A DNA stretch of 64,000 nucleotides from Cohnella pontilimi (GTDB lineage: Bacteria; Bacillota; Bacilli; Paenibacillales; Paenibacillaceae), in contig NZ_SUPK01000007.1 of the NCBI RefSeq assembly GCF_005049045.1, positions 212,668 to 276,667 of the forward strand. The letters are read 5' to 3'. The translations under genes were made by a program, and so were the position numbers. Below are positions 16,134 through 24,888 of the stretch, piece by piece. Position 1 is the stretch's first letter, and each line of letters begins with the position of its first letter. The notes below the pieces were generated by a model that was given only the letters and a program-made list of their open reading frames with translations, searched no databases and had not been told where the DNA came from.

Positions 16134-16880
16134 TTACTGTTCGGTCAGGATGAGAGGACCGTCTTTGGTGATGGCGATGGTGTGCTCATACTGTGCCGAC
16201 AACCGGCCGTCGATCGTTCTGGCCGTCCAGCCGTCCGGATCGATGGTGCATTCGTACGAACCGAGATTGAGCATCGGCTCGATCGTAATGACCATGCCTT
16301 CCCGGAGCCGGGGTCCCCGGCCGGGCGGGCCGTAGTGCGGCACCTGCGGATCTTCGTGCATCTCCTGCCCGATGGCATGCCCGAGAAAATCCCTCACCAC
16401 CGACAATCCGTTCCCTTCCGCGAACGTTTGGATCGCATGCGAAATGTCCCCGATCCGGTTGCCAATGACCGCTTTCTCGATGCCGATATACAGCGCCTGT
16501 TTGGTGATCGTGAGCAGATGCTCCGCTTCATTGGAGATATGCCCGACAGCATAAGACCATGCGGAATCGGCCAGCCAGCCGTCCAAGTTCACCACCATGT
16601 CGACCGTAACGATATCCCCGTCCCGGAGCGGTTCTTCTTTCGGGAAGCCGTGGCAGATGACGTCGTTGACGGAAGCGCAGGTGGCATAAGGATAACCGTG
16701 GTAGCCTTTCTGTTTCGGTGTCGCCCCGTGTTTCTTTAAAAATGACTCGACAAATCGGTCGATTTCCATTGTCGTGATGCCCGGCCGGATGAGCGTCGCA
16801 ACTTCCCGGTGGCAGGCGGCCAGAATTTCTCCGGCTTTTTTCATTTTCGCGATTTCCTCTTGCGTCTTGATTCGAATCAT
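16134..16880 (-). CDS. map: Methionine aminopeptidase type I (full length, 248 aa)
   Basis: Removes initiator methionine. The length equals that of standard bacterial enzymes when the ATG at 16880 is used (AAGGAG about 11 nt upstream). Metal ligands are D94, D105, H168, E201 and E232; H79-type (CHGFP) and H175 are also present. It differs clearly from the copy at the left edge, including a longer GPPGRGPRLREG loop. This one lies alone on the minus strand rather than with ribosomal-protein genes, as is usual for extra copies in Bacillales. Confidence 0.93.
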   Translation of the reverse strand: MIRIKTQEEIAKMKKAGEILAACHREVATLIRPGITTMEIDRFVESFLKKHGATPKQKGYHGYPYATCASVNDVICHGFPKEEPLRDGDIVTVDMVVNLDGWLADSAWSYAVGHISNEAEHLLTITKQALYIGIEKAVIGNRIGDISHAIQTFAEGNGLSVVRDFLGHAIGQEMHEDPQVPHYGPPGRGPRLREGMVITIEPMLNLGSYECTIDPDGWTARTIDGRLSAQYEHTIAITKDGPLILTEQ

Positions 16881-16937
16881 GAATCTCAATTCTCCTTACC
16901 CTAAAGCGAATGTAATCATATTATATGACGTGCGCAA

Positions 16938-16966
16938 CAAAAGAAACCCCTCGCGGGAACAAGGGG
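16938..16966 (-). terminator. Terminator of the YyaC gene
   Basis: On the minus strand CCCCTTG pairs with CGAGGGG, followed by TTTCTTTTG. Confidence 0.75.
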
Positions 16967-16993
16967 CTGACGGGCAACGGCTGTGACGTCGGT

Positions 16994-17599
16994 TTATCCG
17001 TTTTGCGTAACCACGAGGTCTTGCGGAGAGACCTGTCCTCTGGCTGAGGCTGTTACTGCCCTGTATACGCTGCGTGCGATCAAATCTGCCATGCACATGA
17101 CGACATGAAGGCGAGTCGTTTGAAGCACGAGGTATTCCATGAATCCGGCAACGTTCACCACACCGGAAATATGAATATCCCCTACCGGAGACAGCTCTTT
17201 ATGCACGCCGGATCCTGGACGGATCGGTCCGCTCGCGATCTGGATGCATCCGATGCTGGCCGGTTGGCCCAGACAGGCGTCAATTCCGATAATGAACGGA
17301 TGCCGGACATTGCGTCGAATGTGGAGGAGAGACTCGTCCAAATTTTTGGCATGTACCGGTTCCTCGAGTGTACCGTACACGTCAAAAGTATCTGAATGAA
17401 ATTTTCGCAAAGCCGAACCGGTCAGAGGGCCTAGAGAATCGCCGGTTGACCGGTCGGTTCCCAGGCATACGACGGTAATTCTTGTGTCGGGATGGAGTTC
17501 CTCAATGTATCCGCTAAGGCATCCGGCCAGCTGGAGCGAAGCCGTGGGATCGGTGTAAGCCACTTTTGTCGGAGGCAGGTGCGCCGGCATTATTTTCAT
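16994..17599 (-). CDS. yyaC: YyaC-type spore protease family protein
   Basis: A 201-residue member of the YyaC/DUF1256 family, made during sporulation in Bacillus and related in fold to the GPR spore protease. Recognisable blocks are VCLGTDRSTGDSLGPLTGS (residues 45-63), VYGTLEEPVHA, and IIGIDACLGQ. Its presence supports an endospore-forming host. AGGTGAT precedes the ATG. The N-terminal 30 residues are variable. Confidence 0.88.
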   Translation of the reverse strand: MKIMPAHLPPTKVAYTDPTASLQLAGCLSGYIEELHPDTRITVVCLGTDRSTGDSLGPLTGSALRKFHSDTFDVYGTLEEPVHAKNLDESLLHIRRNVRHPFIIGIDACLGQPASIGCIQIASGPIRPGSGVHKELSPVGDIHISGVVNVAGFMEYLVLQTTRLHVVMCMADLIARSVYRAVTASARGQVSPQDLVVTQNG

Positions 17600-17770
17600 T
17601 TTATCACCTCGGGATCGGAATCGGGGCGCGGAGTGCTTACTATTTCCTACCCAAGTTGTGCAGGTTTGCGCACCCGATCGATCGGAAATTTTTCAAAAGT
17701 CTTCGTTATGATACATTATGTATCTCGAAAAGTCTGTCGTTTCCTCGGCCAAGAAAACAATATCCATCGA

Positions 17771-17816
17771 CAAAACGAAGAAGCCCGCGGATCCGGAAGT
17801 CGGAACCACGAGCTTC
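17771..17816 (-). terminator. Terminator of the NlpC/P60 gene
   Basis: On the minus strand a long GC-rich stem (17780-17795 with 17801-17816, several G-U pairs and one mismatch) is followed by TTCTTCGTTTTG. Confidence 0.7.
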
Positions 17817-17842
17817 TCTGCTCATGCAAGGTAAATGATGTG

Positions 17843-18334
17843 TTAAACTACGCGTCGTGCAGTAACATAATATTTTTTGTAATAGGTGGAATTGATGTCG
17901 GAAAATTTGACGCCGCCTGCGCCGCCGGTGTGCAGCATTTTGTTATCGCCGGCATAAATCCCGACATGGCCGATACTGCCCGCCCGGTTCGGATCTTTGA
18001 AGAAGACGAGATCGCCGATTTCCAGGTCGTTTTTCGGCACCGGAATGCCGATCGTAGCTTGCGACGAGGAAGTGCGGGGCAGCTTGATCCCAATGTAATT
18101 GTACACATATTGCGTGAAGGACGAGCAGTCGAACGCGGTGGTCAGGCCGGAAGGCGCGCCGAACCGGTAGGGGATGCCGAGAAATTTCGTTCCTGTGCTG
18201 ATAATACCTTCCGCCTGAGCCGACGATGCGGCAGCGGCACTTCCTGTATGTGCGAAACCGATGGCGGTAAGAGTCAGGGATGCAAACAAACTGGCGCCGA
18301 GGATTTTACGGGCGAGCGGTTTAAACGAAAACAC
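17843..18334 (-). CDS. Secreted NlpC/P60 (C40) cell-wall endopeptidase
   Basis: Cleaves D-glutamyl-meso-diaminopimelate-type bonds in peptidoglycan. The 163-residue product has a signal peptide (residues 1-37, ending near GSAAAASSAQ) and a single NlpC/P60 domain with catalytic C70 (FDCSSF), H123 (IGHVGIY) and H135. No LysM or SH3 domain, so binding to the wall relies on the catalytic domain. The GTG at 18334 stands 8 nt after GGAGGGAA; an ATG at 18352 lies inside that ribosome site. Probably a wall-turnover or daughter-cell separation enzyme. Confidence 0.85.
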   Translation of the reverse strand: MFSFKPLARKILGASLFASLTLTAIGFAHTGSAAAASSAQAEGIISTGTKFLGIPYRFGAPSGLTTAFDCSSFTQYVYNYIGIKLPRTSSSQATIGIPVPKNDLEIGDLVFFKDPNRAGSIGHVGIYAGDNKMLHTGGAGGVKFSDINSTYYKKYYVTARRVV

Positions 18335-18520
18335 TACGGCTATTCCCTCCATTAGTCATTGATTAGCTTGCGTTGAACCCACATTACCACAAGTTAAACT
18401 ACCTAAAATTTACCTGTTAGAGTGGAAATGCATGGGGGGACAGGCATGCGTAACCAATATGAGAAATAGATGAGAATTTTTTCACGTAATCCTCTGATGA
18501 GTATCAGGCTGCAGCAAATG

Positions 18521-18571
18521 AAAAAGGGACAACCCCTCGAGTCTAAGAACCCGAGAGATTGCCCCTTTTTT
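18521..18571 (-). terminator. Terminator of the YcdB/SLH gene
   Basis: A long imperfect stem (AAAAAGGG-CAA-CTCG with its complement) is followed on the minus strand by CCCTTTTTC. Confidence 0.8.
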
Positions 18572-18579
18572 CATGGTGT

Positions 18580-20967
18580 TTAGGTGATCCGTTGATCCAG
18601 TTTGCCCTGCAGGCGAACAAGATTCATCAGCACCGTGGCGGCCTGTGCCTTCGTAACCTTGTGCTTCGGATAGAATTTGTCGGCTTCTCGGCTGAAAAGG
18701 CCCAACGAAACCGCGATCGCGACAGCACCTTTATTGGTAATTTGATTCGCGTCCTTAAACGGCAACGGCTGCTGCAGGTAGCCGGCAAGCTTATTGTACT
18801 TGACGATAGAGACGAGCAATTCGGCCAGAAGCTCTCTCGTTAACGGTTGCTCCGGCTTCAACACCGGCGTCTTGACCGGATCGAGCCACTTGTTTTGGAT
18901 AAACCACTGGGAAGCGGCGTAGTAAGGGCTTTTAGCGTCGACGTCCCGGAATTGCCCGGAAGCATCAGAGGAATCCCGGTACGAATAGCTGTTAACGTAA
19001 CCAGGATTGACCGCGTAGGCCATCATATTTATCCAATCGCCCAACGTAATCGCATCGTCAGGCTTCAGCATGCCGTCCGAATCAAGCTTCAGGATTTGGT
19101 ATTGCACGAGTGTCTCCAAATCTTTTTGTGCCCAGTGACCTTTGATGTCTTTCGGATACACCATGGGGGCTTCTCCGGAAGAGGCAGTATCCGTAAACGT
19201 CGTTCTCCACTGGCCGTTTGAGGCATCCAATACGTATCTGTTCGGGTCTCCGGCGTTTTTATTCTCGCGAATATATACCAGTTTCAGCTTCGGCTTCACG
19301 AACTCCCTCTCCGTGTAAAAACCTCCGTACACTCTGTATTGCAGCACATAGGAGGTTTGGTCGCGGTAGAGCTCGGCGGCTTTGTCCTTTGACACCCGGG
19401 CGGTCAGCGTTGCCGCGGATTTCTCCAAACCGCCGGAACGCGTGACGTTGTACCCGATCAGCTGACCGGAGGCATCCAACGTGAGTCTTACGCTGTCGTC
19501 CACGACCGGTTTGCCGTCGTAATATCGTTGGAACACAAACGTAATGGAATCCTTCGGTTCTTTATATATCGCGCTTGGGTCGGGGTCGACCAACAGGAGC
19601 TCCAACCGCGCATCGGGATACAACTCGTTAATCAGCTGCATCGCCTTTGCTTTTGCTTGTTCTTTGTTAATCGTCGCTTGAACTTTGTCCTGATCTTCAT
19701 CTTGTGATTCCTGCCAAATCGGGCGGAAACCGTCGATCGTGAACTCGAGCAGCTGGCCGGTTTGCGCATCGACAGAAGCCGTGGTCTGTTTAGGATACGG
19801 AGACGGCGACTTCATCTGCTCTGACCATTGAAGGCGCCAAATTTTCCGGTTGGCCGTTCCCGACATCCCGTATTCATTCCGGTCGAGAATACTTGAGGAG
19901 AGACTGCGGTTTTCCGGAATTCGGAGCACCTTTTGCACCGCCGCAGCCGCTTCGTCAGCCGTCAAGAGGGAACCGGCTCCGGTTCCCTTGGCAGGGGCAA
20001 ACACGCTGCCCGCCGCAGGAATATCAAGATACTTGACCTCTTTCGGTTGAATGGCTTCGCCGAAGCCGTTCAAAATTTCTCCGGTTTCAGCATCGACGCT
20101 CATTTCCGTAAGAAGCGGCGGCGCCCAGCCGAGGAACCAAGTTTTGTCGCGGCTATTGGAATCGTATACCGGGATATATTGCAGCATCAGATCCGCGGCA
20201 TCAAAATACTTCTGCCGGGCTTGGTCCATGCTCAATTTTGGAGCGGCCGGCGGATAGGCTCCCGCGAACTTATTCCGATGGTAACTCACCACCTGTCCAT
20301 TGCCGTCCATGGAAACATAAACGACTTCAGATGATGATTTGATTCCGTTTACGAATACGTTGAAGTTAAAATCATAGCGCACCGGACCGAACAACGCCTG
20401 TTTGTAGTACTTCATCTGGTCCGACGGCGCCAAACTGCCTGCAGGAAGAGCAGGGGCAGCTTTGCCGATGAACGCTTTTGCGAGCTTGAGTGCATCCTCT
20501 TTGGAAACTTTAGGAGGATAGTACACTTCGTTGCCTTCATCAAACGGATAGAAAAGTGAGGTTTCCAGCAGTTCGCCGGTCAGGGAATCCACCGCGCTGT
20601 TGAAGCCGTAGCTGCTCGTTCCCTTGGTGTAGTTCCATTGAATCGTCCACACATTCGGGTTGCCAGGCGGGTAGCGGTTGGGATTTCCCAGTTGAACGTC
20701 CTGAACCTGGGCGCCGGCAAGCTGGGGGAACAGTGACCGGACTTTGGCAACGGCTTCATCCTTTGTGATCTTAGGCTCGGCCGGCTTCTCGAAATCCGCC
20801 GTGTCCGCCGCCGTCGACACACCTGCGCTCGACGAAGCAAACATGACGCTTGAGGAAGCGGCGAAAGCACCGTTTTGCATGAGGAACAGACTGAGCGCCG
20901 TCATGACCACGATGGCCTTCCTCTTCAACCGCTTACGTTCTCTCCATTCCTTTTTCACATCATCCAT
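18580..20967 (-). CDS. Secreted YcdB/YcdC-repeat protein with S-layer homology domains
   Basis: A 795-residue exported protein. Residues 1-37 contain a basic stretch and a signal helix ending in NGAFA. Residues 65-560 carry repeated YcdB/YcdC (PepSY-like) units, each seen as a 'KDEA...A' helix followed by a strand pair with DSLTGELLE, DAETGEILNGF, DAQTGQLLEF or DASGQLIGYNV. Residues 605-790 hold S-layer homology repeats (YPKDIKGHWAQKDLETLV; FRDVDAKSPYYAASQW; FKDANQITNKGAVAIAVS), which bind secondary wall polymers. It is therefore probably held on the cell surface; PepSY units are thought to inhibit or bind proteases. A TATAAT lies upstream (complement of 21002-21007) without a clear -35. Confidence 0.85.
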   Translation of the reverse strand: MDDVKKEWRERKRLKRKAIVVMTALSLFLMQNGAFAASSSVMFASSSAGVSTAADTADFEKPAEPKITKDEAVAKVRSLFPQLAGAQVQDVQLGNPNRYPPGNPNVWTIQWNYTKGTSSYGFNSAVDSLTGELLETSLFYPFDEGNEVYYPPKVSKEDALKLAKAFIGKAAPALPAGSLAPSDQMKYYKQALFGPVRYDFNFNVFVNGIKSSSEVVYVSMDGNGQVVSYHRNKFAGAYPPAAPKLSMDQARQKYFDAADLMLQYIPVYDSNSRDKTWFLGWAPPLLTEMSVDAETGEILNGFGEAIQPKEVKYLDIPAAGSVFAPAKGTGAGSLLTADEAAAAVQKVLRIPENRSLSSSILDRNEYGMSGTANRKIWRLQWSEQMKSPSPYPKQTTASVDAQTGQLLEFTIDGFRPIWQESQDEDQDKVQATINKEQAKAKAMQLINELYPDARLELLLVDPDPSAIYKEPKDSITFVFQRYYDGKPVVDDSVRLTLDASGQLIGYNVTRSGGLEKSAATLTARVSKDKAAELYRDQTSYVLQYRVYGGFYTEREFVKPKLKLVYIRENKNAGDPNRYVLDASNGQWRTTFTDTASSGEAPMVYPKDIKGHWAQKDLETLVQYQILKLDSDGMLKPDDAITLGDWINMMAYAVNPGYVNSYSYRDSSDASGQFRDVDAKSPYYAASQWFIQNKWLDPVKTPVLKPEQPLTRELLAELLVSIVKYNKLAGYLQQPLPFKDANQITNKGAVAIAVSLGLFSREADKFYPKHKVTKAQAATVLMNLVRLQGKLDQRIT

Positions 20968-21103
20968 CCTTTTCCTCTCAATTTACAAATAATTCCTCTC
21001 TATTATAACGGTTGAACTCCGCAAAAGTTGAGACGGCTCAAAAAGAAAATTGTTCGAAACGCCAATCCGTGAAATGTATCATTTTTAGTTGAATCCTCCC
21101 ATA

Positions 21104-21119
21104 GTAAAAGCGTTTTCAT
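21104..21119. promoter_or_regulatory. cre-like catabolite control site before the sugar ABC operon
   Basis: GTAAAAGCGTTTTCAT departs at only two positions from the CcpA consensus WTGAAARCGYTTTCWN. It lies 46-61 nt before the permease TTG, next to TATACT (21123-21128), a possible -10. CcpA bound here would block transcription when preferred sugars are present. Confidence 0.65.
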
Positions 21120-21164
21120 TCCTATACTATTTCACTATGTACATGATAGCCGGGAGGGATCGCG

Positions 21165-22127
21165 TTGTCGGAAACCACAGTCGAAGTTCTGCAGGCCGTG
21201 CCCCAAAAACGGTTACGAGCCCGCACCATCACGCGCTTCTTCAAACAATGGGATCTCCAGCTGATGGTGGTTCCCGCGATCATCTTCATCTTCATTTTCA
21301 GCTATATCCCGATGTACGGCACTTTGATGGCGTTCCAAAATTACAACATTTTTAAAGGCTTTTGGGACAGCCCGTGGGTAGGATTTAAGCATTTCGAAAT
21401 GTTTTTCCACTCCCGGGATTTCTGGCCGGTCATGCGGAATACGCTCGTGATCAGCCTTCTCAAACTGCTCATCGGATTTCCCGCCCCGATTCTTCTCGCC
21501 TTGATGCTTAACGAAGTCCGGAAAATGGTGTTCAAACGGGTCGTCCAGACGATCACGTACTTGCCGCACTTCATGTCTTGGGTCATCGTGGCCGGGTTCA
21601 CCATCTCGATGCTTTCAACCGATAACGGCAGCTTCAACATTATGCTTCAAAAATTGAGCCTGATCGACGAGCCGGTCAACTGGCTGTCGGCTTCGGAATA
21701 TTTTTGGACCATTCTGGTCAGCACCAACGTTTGGAAAGATATCGGTTTCGCTTCCATTATCTACCTGGCGGCTATTGCCGGAGTCAACCAGGATATGTAC
21801 GAAGCGGCCGCCATTGACGGCGCCAACCGGTTGAAGCAAATGTTCCTGATTACGCTTCCGTCCATTTTGCCGGTCATCATCATCTTCATGATCTTGGCCA
21901 TCGGCAATTTGCTCAACGCCGGATTCGAAGACATTTTGCTGCTCGCCACGAACCCTGCTCTTCGGGACGTATCCGACGTGCTGGATACTTACGTGTATCG
22001 GATGGGCATTCAAAGCTCCAGGTTCTCCTATGCGACGGCTGTCGGTTTGTTTAAAGCGATCATCAGCGTCATTCTTCTTACCATTGCGAATCTGCTGGCC
22101 CGCAGAACCGGGAACAGCTTATGGTAA
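21165..22127 (+). CDS. LplB-type carbohydrate ABC transporter permease
   Basis: A 320-residue inner-membrane permease with six predicted helices, first gene of an importer and its regulators. The EAA loop that docks the ATPase is YEAAAIDGANRLKQMFLITLP (about residue 212). The family (COG4209) imports oligosaccharides in Paenibacillus and Bacillus. TTG start after GGGAGG. No ATPase gene is in the cluster; such systems usually share an MsmX-type ATPase encoded elsewhere. Confidence 0.9.
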   Translation: MSETTVEVLQAVPQKRLRARTITRFFKQWDLQLMVVPAIIFIFIFSYIPMYGTLMAFQNYNIFKGFWDSPWVGFKHFEMFFHSRDFWPVMRNTLVISLLKLLIGFPAPILLALMLNEVRKMVFKRVVQTITYLPHFMSWVIVAGFTISMLSTDNGSFNIMLQKLSLIDEPVNWLSASEYFWTILVSTNVWKDIGFASIIYLAAIAGVNQDMYEAAAIDGANRLKQMFLITLPSILPVIIIFMILAIGNLLNAGFEDILLLATNPALRDVSDVLDTYVYRMGIQSSRFSYATAVGLFKAIISVILLTIANLLARRTGNSLW

Positions 22128-22151
22128 TCCACACGAAAGCGGGGGTTGTAG

Positions 22152-23048
22152 ATGCATCACTACACGTTCGGTGACAGGGTATTGTCCGTCACGATTTATA
22201 TCCTGCTGACCCTGCTGGCGTTCTCGACCTTCTATCCGTTCTGGAACGCGCTCGCCATCTCGTTTAATAACGGTTTGGACACCTCGCTCGGCGGGATCAC
22301 GTTCTGGCCCCGGAAGTTTACGCTCGAAAATTACAACATTGTATTTCAGGACAAACGGCTTTTGAACGGTTTCGTGATCGCGCTGCTCAGAACGGCCGCC
22401 GGTACGGTGCTCTCTATTATTTGCACCGCCATCTTCGCTTACGGTATGACCAAACGCGAGCTGATCGGCCGGAAGTTTTATATGGTTTTCGGCATTATCA
22501 CACTGTATTTCAGCGGCGGTTTGATCCCTTACTATCTGCTCATCAAAGATCTTGGCTTGCGGGATAGCTTTTGGGTCATGGTCATCCCGGGCGCCATCAG
22601 CGTCTGGAATATGATTATTTTCCGCACCTTTTTCATGGGGCTTCCCGCCGGCTTGGACGAATCAGCCAAAATCGACGGATGCGGGCACTGGGGCACTTTT
22701 TTTCGCATCGTGCTGCCGCTTTCGGGTCCCGTTCTCGCGACGTTGTCGCTGTTTACCGCCGTTTATCATTGGAACGACTGGTTCACGCCCGGAATCTACA
22801 TTACCAAACAGAACCTGCTCCCTATACAGACCATGCTGAAGCAGATTCTGAATTCCAATATCATGACCGAGCAAATGGCCCAGTTGGATTCCGCCGCGCA
22901 AGGGGCAGCGAGCCGAATGAGAGGCATCACGACCAAATCGCTCTCCATGGCTACGATGATGGTGGCGACCTTGCCGATCGTCATGGTGTATCCTTTCGTC
23001 CAAAAATATTTCGTAAAAGGTGTTTTGGTAGGTTCCCTGAAAGAGTAG
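22152..23048 (+). CDS. YtcP-type carbohydrate ABC transporter permease
   Basis: A 298-residue partner permease with six predicted helices. The EAA motif appears as LDESAKIDGCGHWGTFFRIVLPLSGP. It begins 24 nt after the first permease with GGGGG upstream of the ATG, and forms the second half of the import channel. Confidence 0.9.
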   Translation: MHHYTFGDRVLSVTIYILLTLLAFSTFYPFWNALAISFNNGLDTSLGGITFWPRKFTLENYNIVFQDKRLLNGFVIALLRTAAGTVLSIICTAIFAYGMTKRELIGRKFYMVFGIITLYFSGGLIPYYLLIKDLGLRDSFWVMVIPGAISVWNMIIFRTFFMGLPAGLDESAKIDGCGHWGTFFRIVLPLSGPVLATLSLFTAVYHWNDWFTPGIYITKQNLLPIQTMLKQILNSNIMTEQMAQLDSAAQGAASRMRGITTKSLSMATMMVATLPIVMVYPFVQKYFVKGVLVGSLKE

Positions 23049-23135
23049 AATCCGTTGCACGTCACGTATGGTGTTTGAGGCTTTCGGGCCTTTAAACATA
23101 TATAAGCTCCAAAACAAGAGAGGGGAATGCAAAGC

Positions 23136-24815
23136 ATGAAGAAGCTGCTTTTGACTTCGGTCGTGGCGGTCATGGTGAGCGCTACGGCACTGGCCGGATG
23201 CTCATCCGACAAAGGTACGAAGTCCGCCGGGCAAGCATCCGGAACACCACCCGCCAGCTCCGCAGGCGCACCGGCCAGCCAAGCCGCCGCCGGAGACAAG
23301 TTCGAGCTGGGATCCGAACCGCTGGAATTCACCTTTTACGGCAACTACGACTGGTATACGATGCCGAATTGGGGCGATGACCTCGCCACCAAATGGATCA
23401 AGGAAAACAAGAAGATTAACGTCATCCCGGTTCAATCGGGCGGCGACGCCAAAACGAAATATAACACCATGATCGCTTCCAACGACCTCCCGGACGTGAT
23501 GTGGATGGAACGCGGCCCGGACGTAGAGAAGCTGCGCCAAGCCGATATGCTGGTTCCGTTCGACGATTACCTGGACAAGTATCCGAACCTGAAAACTTGG
23601 CTGGGTGATGCCGGCATCAACATGCTCCGCTCCGAAGACGGCAAGCTGTATCAGTTCCCGAACTGGTACACGAACCAGCCGAACGGCAACGCCGGTTATG
23701 TAATCAACAAGAAAATTTACGAGGAGCTTGGCTCTCCGAAGCTGGAAACGACGGACGATCTGTACAACTACCTGAAGTTAGTAAAGGCGAAATATCCGAA
23801 AGTCGTTCCGTTCGAAAGCGGCTTGGCCAAGGACGGCGCAGCACTGGACGTTCTGTACTCCGCTTTCGGCGAAGATCATTTTCCGACCTTCGTCGCAAAC
23901 CGCGCTGTTCCAAAAGACGGCAAGTTGACGTCGATTTTCACCGACCCGGTGTTCCGCGAGTCGATGCAATTCGCGAACAAGCTGTACCGTGAGAAATTGA
24001 TGACGCAGGACGCGCTGACCCAAACAAGAGACCAGTACAAAGAGAAAGTGTTGAACGGTCAAATTGCTGTGTTTGCAGATTCAAGTCCGACGGAATTCGG
24101 CGATATCGGCAACGTGACGCTGAAGGCGAAAGACCCGAAGGCCGGCTATTTCATGATTTGGCCGATTCACAAAGAAGGACTTGACAAAAATAAGATTTTT
24201 CCGGGTTCTTACAATCAGTTGGGTTGGAACGTGAGCGTCATCACAAAAGCCGCCAAGGATCCGGAAAAAATCTTCGCGTTCCTCGACTGGTTTACGGGGC
24301 CTGAAGGCCAGCGCACGATTTTCTGGGGACCTCCCGGACTGTATCAAGACGGCGGAGAAGGCGGTCCGGACGGATTCGCCAAGTTCACGGATAAATATGT
24401 AACGGATCATGAGGGCCGCGATAAACTGATGAACATCACCAACAGCTTCCAATGGAACGGCAACACGGTGTATATTGACAAGTCGAAAGCCGCATTCGAA
24501 GCGTCGCTGCCGGAAGATAGCAAAAACTGGGCGACGAAATGGCAATCCGAGATTACCTGGAAAACACAGGCAAACTCGACGCAGTACATTAACCTTTCAC
24601 CGGCTCCGGACAGCGAGGAAGGCATCATCTGGACTCAGCTCGACGAAATGTTCAAGGAAGTACGCGCGAAAGCGCTGATGGCGAAGAGCGAAGCCGATGT
24701 TCTCTCCATCTTCGACAAGGCGGAATCCGACGCGCAGGCGATGGGCTATGAGAAAGTGCTGTCCTTCATGACGACCAAATGGCAGGATAACGTGAAGAAA
24801 ATGAACGGTAAATAA
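23136..24815 (+). CDS. Extracellular solute-binding lipoprotein (LipO/YtcQ-like)
   Basis: A 559-residue lipoprotein with lipobox LAGC (Cys about 21 residues from the ATG), a low-complexity Ser/Ala/Gly linker, and a large family-1 sugar-binding domain with many aromatic residues (FYGNYDWYTMPNWGDD, FPNWYTNQPNGNAGYV). It captures an oligosaccharide for the two permeases upstream. An ATG at 23127 is also possible, but it lies within 3 nt of the ribosome site. A stable hairpin follows the gene. Confidence 0.9.
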   Translation: MKKLLLTSVVAVMVSATALAGCSSDKGTKSAGQASGTPPASSAGAPASQAAAGDKFELGSEPLEFTFYGNYDWYTMPNWGDDLATKWIKENKKINVIPVQSGGDAKTKYNTMIASNDLPDVMWMERGPDVEKLRQADMLVPFDDYLDKYPNLKTWLGDAGINMLRSEDGKLYQFPNWYTNQPNGNAGYVINKKIYEELGSPKLETTDDLYNYLKLVKAKYPKVVPFESGLAKDGAALDVLYSAFGEDHFPTFVANRAVPKDGKLTSIFTDPVFRESMQFANKLYREKLMTQDALTQTRDQYKEKVLNGQIAVFADSSPTEFGDIGNVTLKAKDPKAGYFMIWPIHKEGLDKNKIFPGSYNQLGWNVSVITKAAKDPEKIFAFLDWFTGPEGQRTIFWGPPGLYQDGGEGGPDGFAKFTDKYVTDHEGRDKLMNITNSFQWNGNTVYIDKSKAAFEASLPEDSKNWATKWQSEITWKTQANSTQYINLSPAPDSEEGIIWTQLDEMFKEVRAKALMAKSEADVLSIFDKAESDAQAMGYEKVLSFMTTKWQDNVKKMNGK

Positions 24816-24836
24816 AGCACATTCTCCAAAACAAGG

Positions 24837-24867
24837 GCAAAGGGTATACTTAACGTATACTCTTTGC
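24837..24867 (+). terminator. Hairpin between binding-protein and response-regulator genes
   Basis: A 13-bp stem (24837-24849 with 24855-24867, one G-U) is followed by TCTACTCTATTTT. Likely a partial terminator that lowers expression of the downstream regulators relative to the binding protein. Confidence 0.65.
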
Positions 24868-24888
24868 TCTACTCTATTTTCGGAGATG

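Noticed and set aside
16050..16739. Long plus-strand open frame opposite the second methionine aminopeptidase
   Set aside because: It is the antisense shadow of a gene with all catalytic residues intact, a common result of GC-rich codon use.
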